Positions 51,396-58,841 of a stretch of 58,841 bases of DNA are shown piece after piece. The translations under genes and the position numbers were made by a program. Below the pieces are notes generated by a model. That model did no database searches. It saw only the letters and a program-made list of their open reading frames with translations, and had not been told where the DNA came from. The stretch is from Bacteroidota bacterium (GTDB taxonomy: Bacteria > Bacteroidota > Ignavibacteria > Kapaibacteriales > HRBIN21), in assembly GCA_030550275.1 (NCBI GenBank), contig JAUQPR010000014.1, positions 1-58,841 on the forward strand. The letters run 5' to 3'. Positions within the stretch are counted from its first letter, which is position 1. Each line of letters begins with the position of its first letter.

Positions 51396-54205
51396 AGCGT
51401 GCCCTTATCGCAGCCTCCGTTCTGCTGCACAGTGTTGCCCTGGTGTGGGCGCAATCCACAGGCGTTTTGCGCGGCACCGTCACGGATGCGGCAACTGGTG
51501 CGCCGCTGCGCTCGGTGACTCTCCGCCTTGTCGGCACTTCGTATGGCACATTCAGCGCCGCCGATGGGAGCTTCGTGCTCGCCAATCTCAAGCCCGGCAC
51601 CTACGTGCTGGAAGCGACATTGCTGGGCTACGCTGCGGTCCAGCAGAGCGGCATCCGTATCCGCCCGGGGGACACCACCGTCGTGCACCTGCGGCTGCGC
51701 GAGAGCGCACTGGTGCTGGGGCAGGAGATCGTGGTCATCGGCGAACGCCCATTGCTCAACGTAGAAGAGACGCAATCGCTGCGCCTCATCCAACGGGAGC
51801 GATTGCAGGAATCCGGCGCCACCACTCTGGGCGATGCCCTGGTACAGCAGGTCGGTGTGCTGCTGCAGGACAACACGCTCCACATCCGCGGCAGCCGGGG
51901 CTACGAGCTCGCCTACCGCATTGACGGCATCTCTGCCCAAGACCCGCTGGCGGGGACGGGACTGGGGGCATCGCTCTCTACCGACGCCGTCGAGGAGATT
52001 GAGGTGCTGACCGGCGGCTTTTCGCCGGAGTTCGGGCAATCCACCGGTGGCGTGCTCAACGTGCGCACGGCTGAACCCACGCGCCAATGGCAGCTCCGGC
52101 TGAGCCTCCGCCCAGAGTGGCGGCTCCACCGCCGCAATCCATACGACCGCGACACCCACAGCACATACACCACCGAGCGCTACCGGCTAAGCCTCAGCGG
52201 GACCCAGCCGCTTGCCCGACTGCTTCCCACGCTGCCGGGGCAGCTCGGTCTGGTGCTGAGCCTGGAGGGCAGCTTCTCCGACGGACTGGTGCCGGAATTT
52301 GCCCGCGTGCGGCTGCGTTCGGGTATCGTCCCGGCATGGCTTGCCCGCCGCCAGGACAATTGGAGCTCGGCCTTCCTGAAGCTCACCTACCAGCCCACCG
52401 AGGCGATTCGGCTCGCGTACATGAGCCTGAACAGCTTTGCGCTAAACCAGAACACGCGCACACTGCAGACGACCCTGGAGTACCTCCCGCCCGACCCCGG
52501 CTACCAGTATGCCTTCCAAGGGCACTTCGATGGCGCGCTCACCTACGGCACCCGCAGCCACCTGCACCTGTTCACCTGGCAGCAGAGCTTTGGTCCGCGC
52601 TTCTTCGCTGAATTCCGGCTCGGCTACGCCACCTGGCATGCCCGAGCCGACGCCAACGGACGCCACTACACCGAATACTCCGAGCCACAGGACATCCCAA
52701 CGCTGCCGCCGCAGTACTACGACACCGGCGATTCCCTCCGCAGCGGCATCATCCCGGGCGATGGCTTCTACGACGTCGGCACCGCCTGGAGCTGGCGCGA
52801 ACACTTCGCCCGCGAAATCACGCTCCGGACAGACCTGACCGCCATCCTGGCGGAGAAGAATCAGCTCAAAAGCGGCATCGAGCTGCAGTTGCAGGAGCTG
52901 CAGTACGCCGAGATCTTCGCCCCGTGGATCCCGCCGTTAGGGCTCAACCACGATTTCTTCTTCGTTCGCCCGCGTCTGCTGACGCTCTACGCACAGCACC
53001 AGCGCACCAGCAAAGGGCTCGTCCTCAACTACGGGCTGCGGCTGGAGGCATGGGCGCCTGGACGATTGGTGGATGACGCGATCGAATCCGACCTCCCCAC
53101 GATCACCGAGGCGCAGCGCAACTCCTACCGCAGCCGTACGCTTCCGCTGCTGGGATTGCGCTGGAAGCTGCGCTTGAGCCCCCGCTTGGGCATTGCGCAC
53201 CCCATCACCCCGACGCAGATGCTCTACTTCAACTACGGGCACTTCTCCAAGCTGCCCCGCCCGCAGTACATCTACGCCAAGCTCTCTCCGCAGGGCGCCA
53301 GCTCCTCCTTCCAGCGCTTTGGCAACCCCGACCTGGACCCGGAGACGAGCATCTCCTACGAGCTGGGGCTACGCAACCAGCTCAGCAGCGACGACGTGCT
53401 CAGCATCGCGCTCTACTACCGCGATATCTTCGGCTACGTCCAGACCCGCCCCATGCGTTCACCGAACCCGCGCCTGGCTGGGCAGCTCTTCTACACCTAC
53501 GTCAACGCCGACTACGCCCGTGCCCGCGGCATCGAGCTGGAGTACCGCAAGCGCATCGGGCGCTGGTTCGATGGGCAGGTCAGCCTCTCCTATAGCGTCG
53601 TCACGGGCAAGAGCAGCTCCGCCGACGAGGGGCTCCTCATCGCACGGGGGCTTGTACCGGAGCGGCTCACCGAAGATCCGATGCCCTGGGACCGCCCATG
53701 GGATCTCCAGCTCTCCTGCGCTGCACGCCTGCCCCGGGAGCTTGCCCCAATAGGGCTCCTGGAGGACCTCCAGCTCTGGGTGCGCTTCGTCTGGCGCTCG
53801 GGGCGCCGCTACACGCCGGCAATCCCTGTCATTGACCCCAACACCGGCGAGCAGCGCCGTCTGCCCAATGGACGCCCGCTCTACGAGCTGGACGAATCCC
53901 GTCCCTACGGCGCCCTGGCACAGCCATACCGTTGGCTGGAGCTGAGCCTTTCGCGCGAGTTCCGCCTTCCTCCGGCAATGCTCCGCATCCGGCTGGAGCT
54001 GCTCAATGTGCTGGACTGGAAAAACGCCGCAATCGTCAATCCCACCACCGGACGGGCATACGAGTTCGGAGACCCAACTCCGGTCGGCTGGAACGACCCG
54101 CTCTATCCGGACATCCAGCCGCCGCTCCAACCGTACCCGTTCAATCCGGCGCGCTACGAGCAGCGCCGGACACTGCGGATCGGCGCAGAACTGAGCTGGC
54201 AGTAA
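51392..54205 (+). CDS. TonB-dependent outer-membrane receptor
   Basis: The 937-residue protein has a signal peptide (MKRALIAASVLLHSVALVWAQ cut at ~20 residues), a carboxypeptidase-regulatory-like domain (about 25-105; GVLRGTVTDAATGAPLRSV, ADGSFVLANLKPGTYVLEA), a TonB-box-like segment EIVVIGERP (~112-120), a plug (RIDGISAQDPL, STDAVEEIEVLTGG) and a long beta-barrel with aromatic-rich strands, ending in RIGAELSWQ. It imports a ligand across the outer membrane with TonB energy. The ligand is unknown; the divergent B12-riboswitch gene makes a corrinoid a reasonable guess, but no riboswitch precedes this operon. Confidence 0.92.
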   Translation: MKRALIAASVLLHSVALVWAQSTGVLRGTVTDAATGAPLRSVTLRLVGTSYGTFSAADGSFVLANLKPGTYVLEATLLGYAAVQQSGIRIRPGDTTVVHLRLRESALVLGQEIVVIGERPLLNVEETQSLRLIQRERLQESGATTLGDALVQQVGVLLQDNTLHIRGSRGYELAYRIDGISAQDPLAGTGLGASLSTDAVEEIEVLTGGFSPEFGQSTGGVLNVRTAEPTRQWQLRLSLRPEWRLHRRNPYDRDTHSTYTTERYRLSLSGTQPLARLLPTLPGQLGLVLSLEGSFSDGLVPEFARVRLRSGIVPAWLARRQDNWSSAFLKLTYQPTEAIRLAYMSLNSFALNQNTRTLQTTLEYLPPDPGYQYAFQGHFDGALTYGTRSHLHLFTWQQSFGPRFFAEFRLGYATWHARADANGRHYTEYSEPQDIPTLPPQYYDTGDSLRSGIIPGDGFYDVGTAWSWREHFAREITLRTDLTAILAEKNQLKSGIELQLQELQYAEIFAPWIPPLGLNHDFFFVRPRLLTLYAQHQRTSKGLVLNYGLRLEAWAPGRLVDDAIESDLPTITEAQRNSYRSRTLPLLGLRWKLRLSPRLGIAHPITPTQMLYFNYGHFSKLPRPQYIYAKLSPQGASSSFQRFGNPDLDPETSISYELGLRNQLSSDDVLSIALYYRDIFGYVQTRPMRSPNPRLAGQLFYTYVNADYARARGIELEYRKRIGRWFDGQVSLSYSVVTGKSSSADEGLLIARGLVPERLTEDPMPWDRPWDLQLSCAARLPRELAPIGLLEDLQLWVRFVWRSGRRYTPAIPVIDPNTGEQRRLPNGRPLYELDESRPYGALAQPYRWLELSLSREFRLPPAMLRIRLELLNVLDWKNAAIVNPTTGRAYEFGDPTPVGWNDPLYPDIQPPLQPYPFNPARYEQRRTLRIGAELSWQ

Positions 54206-54223
54206 CACAGCCCGACCTCGACG

Positions 54224-54421
54224 ATGCCAAGCTACTTCCGGCGCTCAGCCCTGTGGAGCGCCATCCTTGCAAACCTCCTTAGCTCGATCGCCTTCGTCAT
54301 CGCGTACGCCCTGTCGGCAAACCTCTGGCTGCTGCTGCCGGCGGGGATCTTTGCTGTAGCTGCCCTTGCGCTCTTCTTTCTGGAGCAGCAGTTTGCTCGA
54401 CGAGCCGAGCGTGCGCCATGA
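54224..54421 (+). CDS. Small two-helix membrane protein
   Basis: The 65-residue protein has two hydrophobic segments (about residues 10-27 and 32-50) and a basic C-terminus EQQFARRAERAP. It lies 18 bases after the receptor stop, and its own stop overlaps the ATG of the MEMO-family gene by four bases, so translation is coupled. No family is recognised. It may anchor or assist a neighbour, but that is guesswork. Confidence 0.6.
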   Translation: MPSYFRRSALWSAILANLLSSIAFVIAYALSANLWLLLPAGIFAVAALALFFLEQQFARRAERAP

Positions 54422-55626
54422 CCGGCTTTGCCCGACTCCGCCCAGACCTACAGTGGAACCTGCTCCAAGATGGGCAGGAGCAACTCCTGCTCGCAGAGGA
54501 CCCGCTCGGCTACGCTCCTGCGCCCGTTGCGCTCAGTGCTGCAGCCGCTCCGCTCCTGGAAGCCTTGTGGACGAGCACCTCTTGGGAGGAGTTCCGCCGG
54601 CAGATTTCGCTCGCGCCCGAGGAGTTCGAGGAGTTGCGCCCGACCCTGGAGCAGTTCCTCCGGGAGCTCGACGAGCACTATCTGCTGCTGAGCCCGCGCT
54701 TTGAACAGCGTCGCCTCCAATGGGAGCAGGAATACCGGCTCCAGCCCGTGCGTCCGGCAGCGCTGGCAGGAATCTCCTATCCGGAATCGCCAGAGGCCCT
54801 GCGCGCCACCCTAACCGAAGCGCTCCTCCAAGCACCCCGAGCAGCACTCCCGGCACGCCCGTACGCTGCTGTCATCCCGCACATTGACCTGCGCGTCGGT
54901 ATTGCCTCGTACGCCGCTGCCTACCGCGTGCTCGAGGAGCTCCGCCCGGAGCTGGTTGTCATCCTGGGTACCTCGCACTACGGCTGGCATGCGCCGTACA
55001 TCCTGACGGAGAAGGACTTCCAAACCCCACTGGGCACGCTGCAGACCGCACGGGAGCTTGTCCAAGCGTTGCACGAGCGCTGCCCGCACGCCACAACGTT
55101 AACTGATGTAGCGCATCGTCCGGAGCACTCCATCGAGTTTCAACTGCTCTTCGTGCAGCACCTCTTTGGGGATGCGCCACCGCAGATTCTGCCCATCCTG
55201 GTCACCTCCTTTGCCGAGTACGTCGAATCCGGCATAGAGCCGGAGGGTGCCGCCGTTGGGGACTTCGCCGCAGCCCTCAGCGAGCTTGTCGCAGCCTCTG
55301 GCAAGCGCGCCCTTTGGATTGCCAGCGCCGACATGGCGCACATCGGTCCCAAATTCGGCGACAGCGACAGTGCCCATGCCCTTGCCCCCGATGCCCAAGC
55401 AGCCGATCGGGCGCTTCTGGAAGCCCTGCAGCACGGCGATTACCGCAGCTACTTCCGCCACATCGCCCACTTGGGCGACCGGTACCGCATCTGCGGGCTA
55501 CCACCGGTCTACACTCTGCTTGCGGCGCTGCGTCCACGCCAGGGGATCTTGCTGGACTACCGCATCTGGCACGAAGCCGAAACTCGCTCGGCTGTGAGCT
55601 TTGCCAGCCTGGTCTACGTTGCATAA
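54418..55626 (+). CDS. MEMO-family protein (AmmeMemoRadiSam system protein B) with PqqD-like N-domain
   Basis: The 402-residue protein ends in a MEMO1 domain (about 130-400): AVIPHIDLRVGIASYAAAYRV, VVILGTSHYGW, AHRPEHSIEFQLLFVQHLF and WIASADMAHIG carry the metal-site His, Asp and Cys-like positions. The first ~100 residues resemble a small winged-helix PqqD fold (DPLGYAPAPVALS, EEFEELRPTLEQFLRELDE). MEMO proteins often accompany AmmeI and a radical SAM enzyme; neither is here. The role may be peptide or protein modification, or redox chemistry. PqqD-like domains bind peptides in RiPP pathways, so the fusion is worth noting. Confidence 0.85.
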   Translation: MTGFARLRPDLQWNLLQDGQEQLLLAEDPLGYAPAPVALSAAAAPLLEALWTSTSWEEFRRQISLAPEEFEELRPTLEQFLRELDEHYLLLSPRFEQRRLQWEQEYRLQPVRPAALAGISYPESPEALRATLTEALLQAPRAALPARPYAAVIPHIDLRVGIASYAAAYRVLEELRPELVVILGTSHYGWHAPYILTEKDFQTPLGTLQTARELVQALHERCPHATTLTDVAHRPEHSIEFQLLFVQHLFGDAPPQILPILVTSFAEYVESGIEPEGAAVGDFAAALSELVAASGKRALWIASADMAHIGPKFGDSDSAHALAPDAQAADRALLEALQHGDYRSYFRHIAHLGDRYRICGLPPVYTLLAALRPRQGILLDYRIWHEAETRSAVSFASLVYVA

Positions 55627-55647
55627 CCGAAACGCGGCAGCAGCACC

Positions 55648-56067
55648 ATGAAGAGCTACCGCAAGGAGCTGTGGTTCCACACCCCCACGCGGCGGGCTTT
55701 CATCAACATCACTCCGCTGGTCGAGCAATGCGTGCGTGAAAGCGGCATTCGCGAGGGCTTGCTGCTGTGCAACGCAATGCACATCACCGCAAGCGTCTTC
55801 ATCAACGACGATGAGCCGGGGCTGCACCAGGATTTCGAACGCTGGCTGGAACAGCTTGCCCCGGAACACCCGCACCACCAGTACCGGCACAACGACACGG
55901 GCGAAGACAACGCCGATGCCCATCTCAAGCGCACCATCATGGGACGGGAGGTCGTCGTTGCCATCACCGATGGGAAGCTGGACCTGGGTCCGTGGGAGCA
56001 GATCTTCTATGGCGAATTCGACGGGCGGCGCCCCAAGCGGGTCCTGGTCAAAATCATCGGGGAATGA
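55648..56067 (+). CDS. YjbQ/UPF0047-family protein
   Basis: The 139-residue protein has the YjbQ hallmark residues: [21 protein letters not shown] (cut, residues ~39-59), the histidine cluster [20 protein letters not shown], and [14 protein letters not shown]. It is a homotrimer in known structures and is called 'secondary thiamine-phosphate synthase' on the basis of weak activity in E. coli. The true role is not settled. Its stop overlaps the next gene by four bases. Confidence 0.92.
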   Translation: MKSYRKELWFHTPTRRAFINITPLVEQCVRESGIREGLLLCNAMHITASVFINDDEPGLHQDFERWLEQLAPEHPHHQYRHNDTGEDNADAHLKRTIMGREVVVAITDGKLDLGPWEQIFYGEFDGRRPKRVLVKIIGE

Positions 56068-56750
56068 GCCTGCTCTGGGTTGCCTGGAGTGGCGGGAAGG
56101 ATAGTGCGCTGGTTTTGGACCGGCTCCGGCGCCAAGGAATGCCTCCAGGCGGCTTGCTGAGCACCGTCGTTGGAACGCCACCACGCGTGCCCTTCCATGG
56201 GTTCTCTGTTCGGGTTCTCCAAGCCCAGGCGCGCGCACTTGGTCTTCGGCTCTCCCTTGTCCACTTCGCCCATCCACCCTCCGATGCCGAATATGCCGAT
56301 ACGCTCCGGCGCCATCTCCAGCGGCTGCGCCCATCGGCGCTTGCCTTTGGGGATATCTTCCTGGAGGATGTTCGCCGCTTCCGCCAGGAGCTCTTTGCTC
56401 CGCTGGGGCTGCGGCTGCTGTTCCCGCTCTGGCACGTCCCCAGCGAGCAGCTTGCTGCCGAAGTGCTTGCCCGAGGCATCCGGGCAATCATTACCGGTGT
56501 GGACACGCGCGTCCTGCCACTGGAGCGCCTGGGGCAGTGGTACGATGAGGAGTTCCTGCGGCATCTCCCCGACGAGGTTGACCCCTGTGGGGAACGCGGC
56601 GAATTCCATACGTGCGTCGTCGCAATGCCGGGATTCCAACTCCGGCTCTTCGCTGGTCGTCCCTTCCGCTGGTCTGGACCGTGGTACTGTTGTACGGTAC
56701 GCTTCGGGCATGCCACTGCGCATCGCTATCTTCCGGAACGGCATTCGTGA
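56064..56750 (+). CDS. PP-loop ATPase related to diphthine-ammonia ligase (Dph6-like)
   Basis: The 228-residue protein starts with the PP-loop [17 protein letters not shown] (residues ~5-21), then [17 protein letters not shown] and [16 protein letters not shown], and ends in a [11 protein letters not shown] segment typical of the bacterial Dph6-like (ATP pyrophosphatase) family. Bacteria lack diphthamide, so the substrate is unknown. It overlaps yjbQ by four bases at its start and ybeY by 41 bases at its end. Confidence 0.88.
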   Translation: MSLLWVAWSGGKDSALVLDRLRRQGMPPGGLLSTVVGTPPRVPFHGFSVRVLQAQARALGLRLSLVHFAHPPSDAEYADTLRRHLQRLRPSALAFGDIFLEDVRRFRQELFAPLGLRLLFPLWHVPSEQLAAEVLARGIRAIITGVDTRVLPLERLGQWYDEEFLRHLPDEVDPCGERGEFHTCVVAMPGFQLRLFAGRPFRWSGPWYCCTVRFGHATAHRYLPERHS

Positions 56751-57150
56751 GCGCCTGCCAGCAGCCCTCCTGCGCCGAGCCGCTGAAACCGTCCTGCGCG
56801 GCGAGGCTGTTGCCAAGGCAACCGTGCGCATCATCCTCTGCGCGGATGAGGAGATCCACGAGCTCAATCGGCGCTACCTACAACACGACTACCCTACGGA
56901 CGTGCTGACGTTCGTCTTGGAGGACGCGCCGCTGGAGGTGGAGCTCTATATCGGCGTTCAGCAGGCGCACCGGCAAGCCCAAGAGTACGGGGTGCCGGTC
57001 GAGGAGGAACTCGTCCGTTTGACAGTTCACGGTCTACTCCATGCCCTCGGGTACGACGACCAGGCGCCGGCGCAGCAGCGGGAGATGGTCGCCCGCCAAG
57101 AGAACTACGTCGCGCAGCTCTGCCCACGCCCGGCAGGTCCGCTCTCGTGA
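56710..57150 (+). CDS. ybeY: rRNA maturation endoribonuclease YbeY
   Basis: The 146-residue zinc protein acts in 16S rRNA 3'-end maturation and ribosome quality control. The metal site is HGLLHALGYDD at about residues 109-119, in which Asp replaces the third His of the HGxLHLxGYDH form, as is common in Bacteroidota. HDYPTDVLTF is the other conserved stretch. The gene overlaps the PP-loop gene by 41 bases and the following gene as well. Length is normal. Confidence 0.93.
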   Translation: MPLRIAIFRNGIRERLPAALLRRAAETVLRGEAVAKATVRIILCADEEIHELNRRYLQHDYPTDVLTFVLEDAPLEVELYIGVQQAHRQAQEYGVPVEEELVRLTVHGLLHALGYDDQAPAQQREMVARQENYVAQLCPRPAGPLS

Positions 57151-57616
57151 ACGGCTCTGGGGCGCTATCGTTGCCTGGCTTGCAGAGGCGATGGATAATC
57201 CCGCGGCGTTCCGCAATCCGCGCCGTTTTACCGCTTCGGGCATCTCCCGACTTGCGCGCATGGGATTTGCCGAACGCGAAGCGGTGATCGCCCTGCTGTG
57301 GCTATCGCGACTGCACGGCTTCCCGCACATGCCCATCTTCAGCCTGCCTCCGTCGCGTTCGAGCTCCTTCCGCCCACTGGCGGAGGAGCTGGAATTGCTC
57401 TCTGCTCCGGCGGTTGCTCAGTTGTTCCGACTGCAGGAGCTGCAGCTGCTATCGGTCCACGATCTGGAGCAGCTCTTCCACCACATTCGGGAGTTTGAGC
57501 TTGCGCCGGTACAAGCCGAGGACCTGCCGTACCTCTTTGCCCGCTGCTGTCCGCTGTATACGCGCGAAGGGCTACCGCTCTACGTGGAGCGCCCCAACCC
57601 CGACTGCATCCAGTAG
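57041..57616 (+). CDS. DUF494/Smg-like protein
   Basis: The product has the pattern of the Smg/DUF494 family: an N-terminal helix (RERLWGAIVAWLAEAM), then ISRLARMGFAEREAVIALLWL, a loop, and LAEELELLSAPAVAQLFRLQELQLLS with the end HDLEQLFHHIREFE. The function of this family is not known. The start is uncertain. The frame has ATG at 57041, which overlaps ybeY by 110 bases, and at 57191, which would remove part of the first helix. The C-terminal 45 bases overlap the glycosyltransferase gene tail to tail. Confidence 0.65.
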   Translation: MPSGTTTRRRRSSGRWSPAKRTTSRSSAHARQVRSRERLWGAIVAWLAEAMDNPAAFRNPRRFTASGISRLARMGFAEREAVIALLWLSRLHGFPHMPIFSLPPSRSSSFRPLAEELELLSAPAVAQLFRLQELQLLSVHDLEQLFHHIREFELAPVQAEDLPYLFARCCPLYTREGLPLYVERPNPDCIQ

Positions 57617-58618
57617 TGCCGCTTCCGCTGCCATGTGGAGGCAGCGCACCGCTTCAGCAACCGCCTCAACCGGAATTGCCTCCAACTCCTGTGGTGCTGC
57701 CGTATCCGGTGGCACCAGCACGATCGCCCGCCGGGCGCATGGACCCCAGCGACGCGGGTGGTGCTCTGGGCTCCGGGCATAAAGTCCAACGACAGGCACC
57801 CCAAGCGCTGCAGCCAGATGCACCACTCCGGTGGAATTCGCAACGAGCCCGGCGGCGCACTCCAGCAGGGCGATCAGCTCCTCCAGTGTAGTTCTGCCGA
57901 AGAGGAGCCGTGCCTCTGGGAACACAGCCCGTATCGCTTCAGCGTACGCGCTCTCTGCTGCCGTTCCCGTAAACACGCACGGAATGCCTGCCGCATTCAA
58001 GCGCTTGCCCAACTCCCCGAACGCCTGCGGACTCCATCGCGGTGCTGAACCACCCCCACCCGGATGCAGCACCCAAAACCTTGGCGGAGCGCCAATCTCC
58101 TCCAGCAGCTCCCGCACGCGCATCTGTGCTGCGGAGTCCAGACGCGGAGCTACAAGCTCCACTGGCAGCCCCTGCACCCCTGCGGCGAATTCTACCATCC
58201 GTACGTTGTACTGCGCCTCATGCCACTGCCCCAAGCGGCGGTGCTCGTAGATGCGATGCGTGAAGAGCCCGGAGTACCACCGGTAGCCACTCCCGATGCG
58301 GCAGGGAACACGCTGCCGATACGCCTCCCACGCTTCTTGAAGGACAGGGCGCGGGAAGAACAGCACCTCCGGACGGTAGCGCCGGAGGAGCTCCCGCAGA
58401 GGCTCCCGGTCAACAAATCCGTAAGCGGCTACTTCGGGTTGCCCTCGGAGCAGTGCTTCGGTGCGGGAGTGGGCAAAGATGAGCACTTCGGCTCTCGGGT
58501 TGACCCGATGGATTGCCCGCACCATCGGCAATGTGAGCACCATATCTCCCACCCGATCCGTGCGGACAATCCCAATGCGCCGTGCTTGACCGAGCTGGTG
58601 CTGCAATCGGCAACCCAT
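57572..58618 (-). CDS. Family 9 glycosyltransferase (ADP-heptose:LPS heptosyltransferase-like)
   Basis: The 348-residue protein shows the GT-B fold of heptosyltransferases: IVRTDRVGDMVLTLPMVRAI (residues ~17-36), LHPGGGGSAPRWSP with the nucleotide-binding turn, and NSTGVVHLAAALGVPVVGLY near residue 265, the donor-site signature. It should add a heptose or similar sugar to lipopolysaccharide core or a related glycan on the cytoplasmic face. It starts right after a strong terminator of the upstream gene, so it has its own start of transcription, which I could not locate. Confidence 0.92.
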   Translation of the reverse strand: MGCRLQHQLGQARRIGIVRTDRVGDMVLTLPMVRAIHRVNPRAEVLIFAHSRTEALLRGQPEVAAYGFVDREPLRELLRRYRPEVLFFPRPVLQEAWEAYRQRVPCRIGSGYRWYSGLFTHRIYEHRRLGQWHEAQYNVRMVEFAAGVQGLPVELVAPRLDSAAQMRVRELLEEIGAPPRFWVLHPGGGGSAPRWSPQAFGELGKRLNAAGIPCVFTGTAAESAYAEAIRAVFPEARLLFGRTTLEELIALLECAAGLVANSTGVVHLAAALGVPVVGLYARSPEHHPRRWGPCARRAIVLVPPDTAAPQELEAIPVEAVAEAVRCLHMAAEAALLDAVGVGALHVER

Positions 58619-58623
58619 TGCTC

Positions 58624-58660
58624 AAAAACGACTGCCGCCGCCTCTTTGGGCGGCGGCAGT
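58624..58660 (-). terminator. Rho-independent terminator
   Basis: On the minus strand a perfect 12-bp stem (ACTGCCGCCGCC with GGCGGCGGCAGT, 58631-58642 and 58649-58660) with a six-base loop is followed two bases later by TTTTT. It ends transcription of the T9SS gene at 58681-58841 just before the glycosyltransferase ATG. Confidence 0.9.
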
Positions 58661-58680
58661 GGTGTCATCTCCACTTCGGC

Positions 58681-58841
58681 TTACCTCACCACACGCACCT
58701 GCTCCACCTGTACTCGCTCGCCCTGCCGCACCACCACCACATACACCCCACTTGCCCACTGCCCTGTCCCAATCCGCACCACTCCTGCGCTCCCGACAAG
58801 CTCCCCACTCCACACCCGCTGCCCTATCCCATCGTACACCT
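58681..58841 (-). CDS. C-terminus of a T9SS cargo protein (5' part outside window)
   Basis: On the minus strand a frame open to the window edge ends at a TAA (58683-58681) after 52 residues. It reads as a T9SS sorting domain: VYDGIGQRVWSGEL, then WASGVYVVVVRQGERV and QVRVVR at the end. This is the beta-strand and basic-tail form seen in the other cargo proteins here. The N-terminal part is not in the window, so the function is unknown. Confidence 0.82.
   Translation of the reverse strand, partial: VYDGIGQRVWSGELVGSAGVVRIGTGQWASGVYVVVVRQGERVQVEQVRVVR

Noticed and set aside
1-58841. tRNA genes, CRISPR arrays, insertion sequences, attachment sites or prophage
   Set aside because: No cloverleaf, repeat-spacer array, transposase or integrase was seen.

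Overview
Organism. The window is GC-rich and gene-dense, and looks like a member of the Bacteroidota/Chlorobiota/Ignavibacteriota group; I infer a Kapabacteria- or Ignavibacteria-like lineage but cannot prove it. The grounds are: six proteins ending in a type IX secretion (Por/T9SS) C-terminal sorting domain, a TonB-dependent receptor with an N-terminal carboxypeptidase-regulatory-like domain, an isoleucyl-tRNA synthetase with the GIHH-type signature usual in Bacteroidota, a YbeY with Asp in place of the third zinc His, and a recurring TAnnTTTG promoter element about 30 nt upstream of start codons.

Layout. 1-2.4 kb: end of an unknown gene, a T9SS cargo protein with an internal duplication, and a lipoprotein. 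2.5-3.8 kb: a two-gene restriction-modification unit (Dam-type methylase and small PD-(D/E)XK nuclease) with its own promoter. 3.9-10.5 kb (-): AddB-like nuclease, Lon-like protease and rpe in an overlapping operon. 10.6-13.9 kb (+): ribE, a magnesium-chelatase-like AAA+ ATPase and purK, transcribed divergently from the nuclease. 13.9-17.2 kb (-): PTS enzyme I and HPr behind a cohesin/dockerin-like T9SS protein. 17.3-21.8 kb (-): ileS, a DksA/TraR-like protein and lspA. 22-24.7 kb (+): thioesterase, a ClpB that stops after its first ATPase domain, and murQ. 24.9-28.8 kb (+): M4 metalloprotease and tsaB. 28.8-35.3 kb (-): TolC, TetR, membrane-fusion protein and RND pump, with a double TetR-type operator on the promoter. 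35.4-36.8 kb (-): M20 peptidase. 37.1-41.5 kb (-): cytochrome c maturation genes ccmC, ccmD, ccmE, an extra OB-fold-like protein and ccmF. 41.6-45.2 kb (+): a six-Asp-box secreted protein and a DEDDy exonuclease. 45.2-48 kb (-): a PaaN-like aldehyde dehydrogenase and gcvT. 48-49.8 kb (-): a cobalamin riboswitch in front of a secreted beta-propeller-like T9SS protein. 49.8-54.4 kb (+): lipoprotein, TonB-dependent receptor and a small membrane protein. 54.4-57.6 kb (+): MEMO-family protein, YjbQ, PP-loop ATPase, YbeY and a DUF494-like protein. 57.6-58.8 kb (-): heptosyltransferase-like enzyme, a strong terminator, and the C-terminus of another T9SS protein.

How the parts fit. Most genes are housekeeping and arranged in tight operons with ATGA overlaps. 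The accessory interest lies in the B12-riboswitch-controlled surface protein beside a TonB receptor, the unusual ccm cluster with CcmE-like OB modules in three neighbouring genes, the truncated ClpB, the autoregulated efflux operon and the restriction-modification pair. No tRNA, rRNA, CRISPR array or insertion sequence was recognised.
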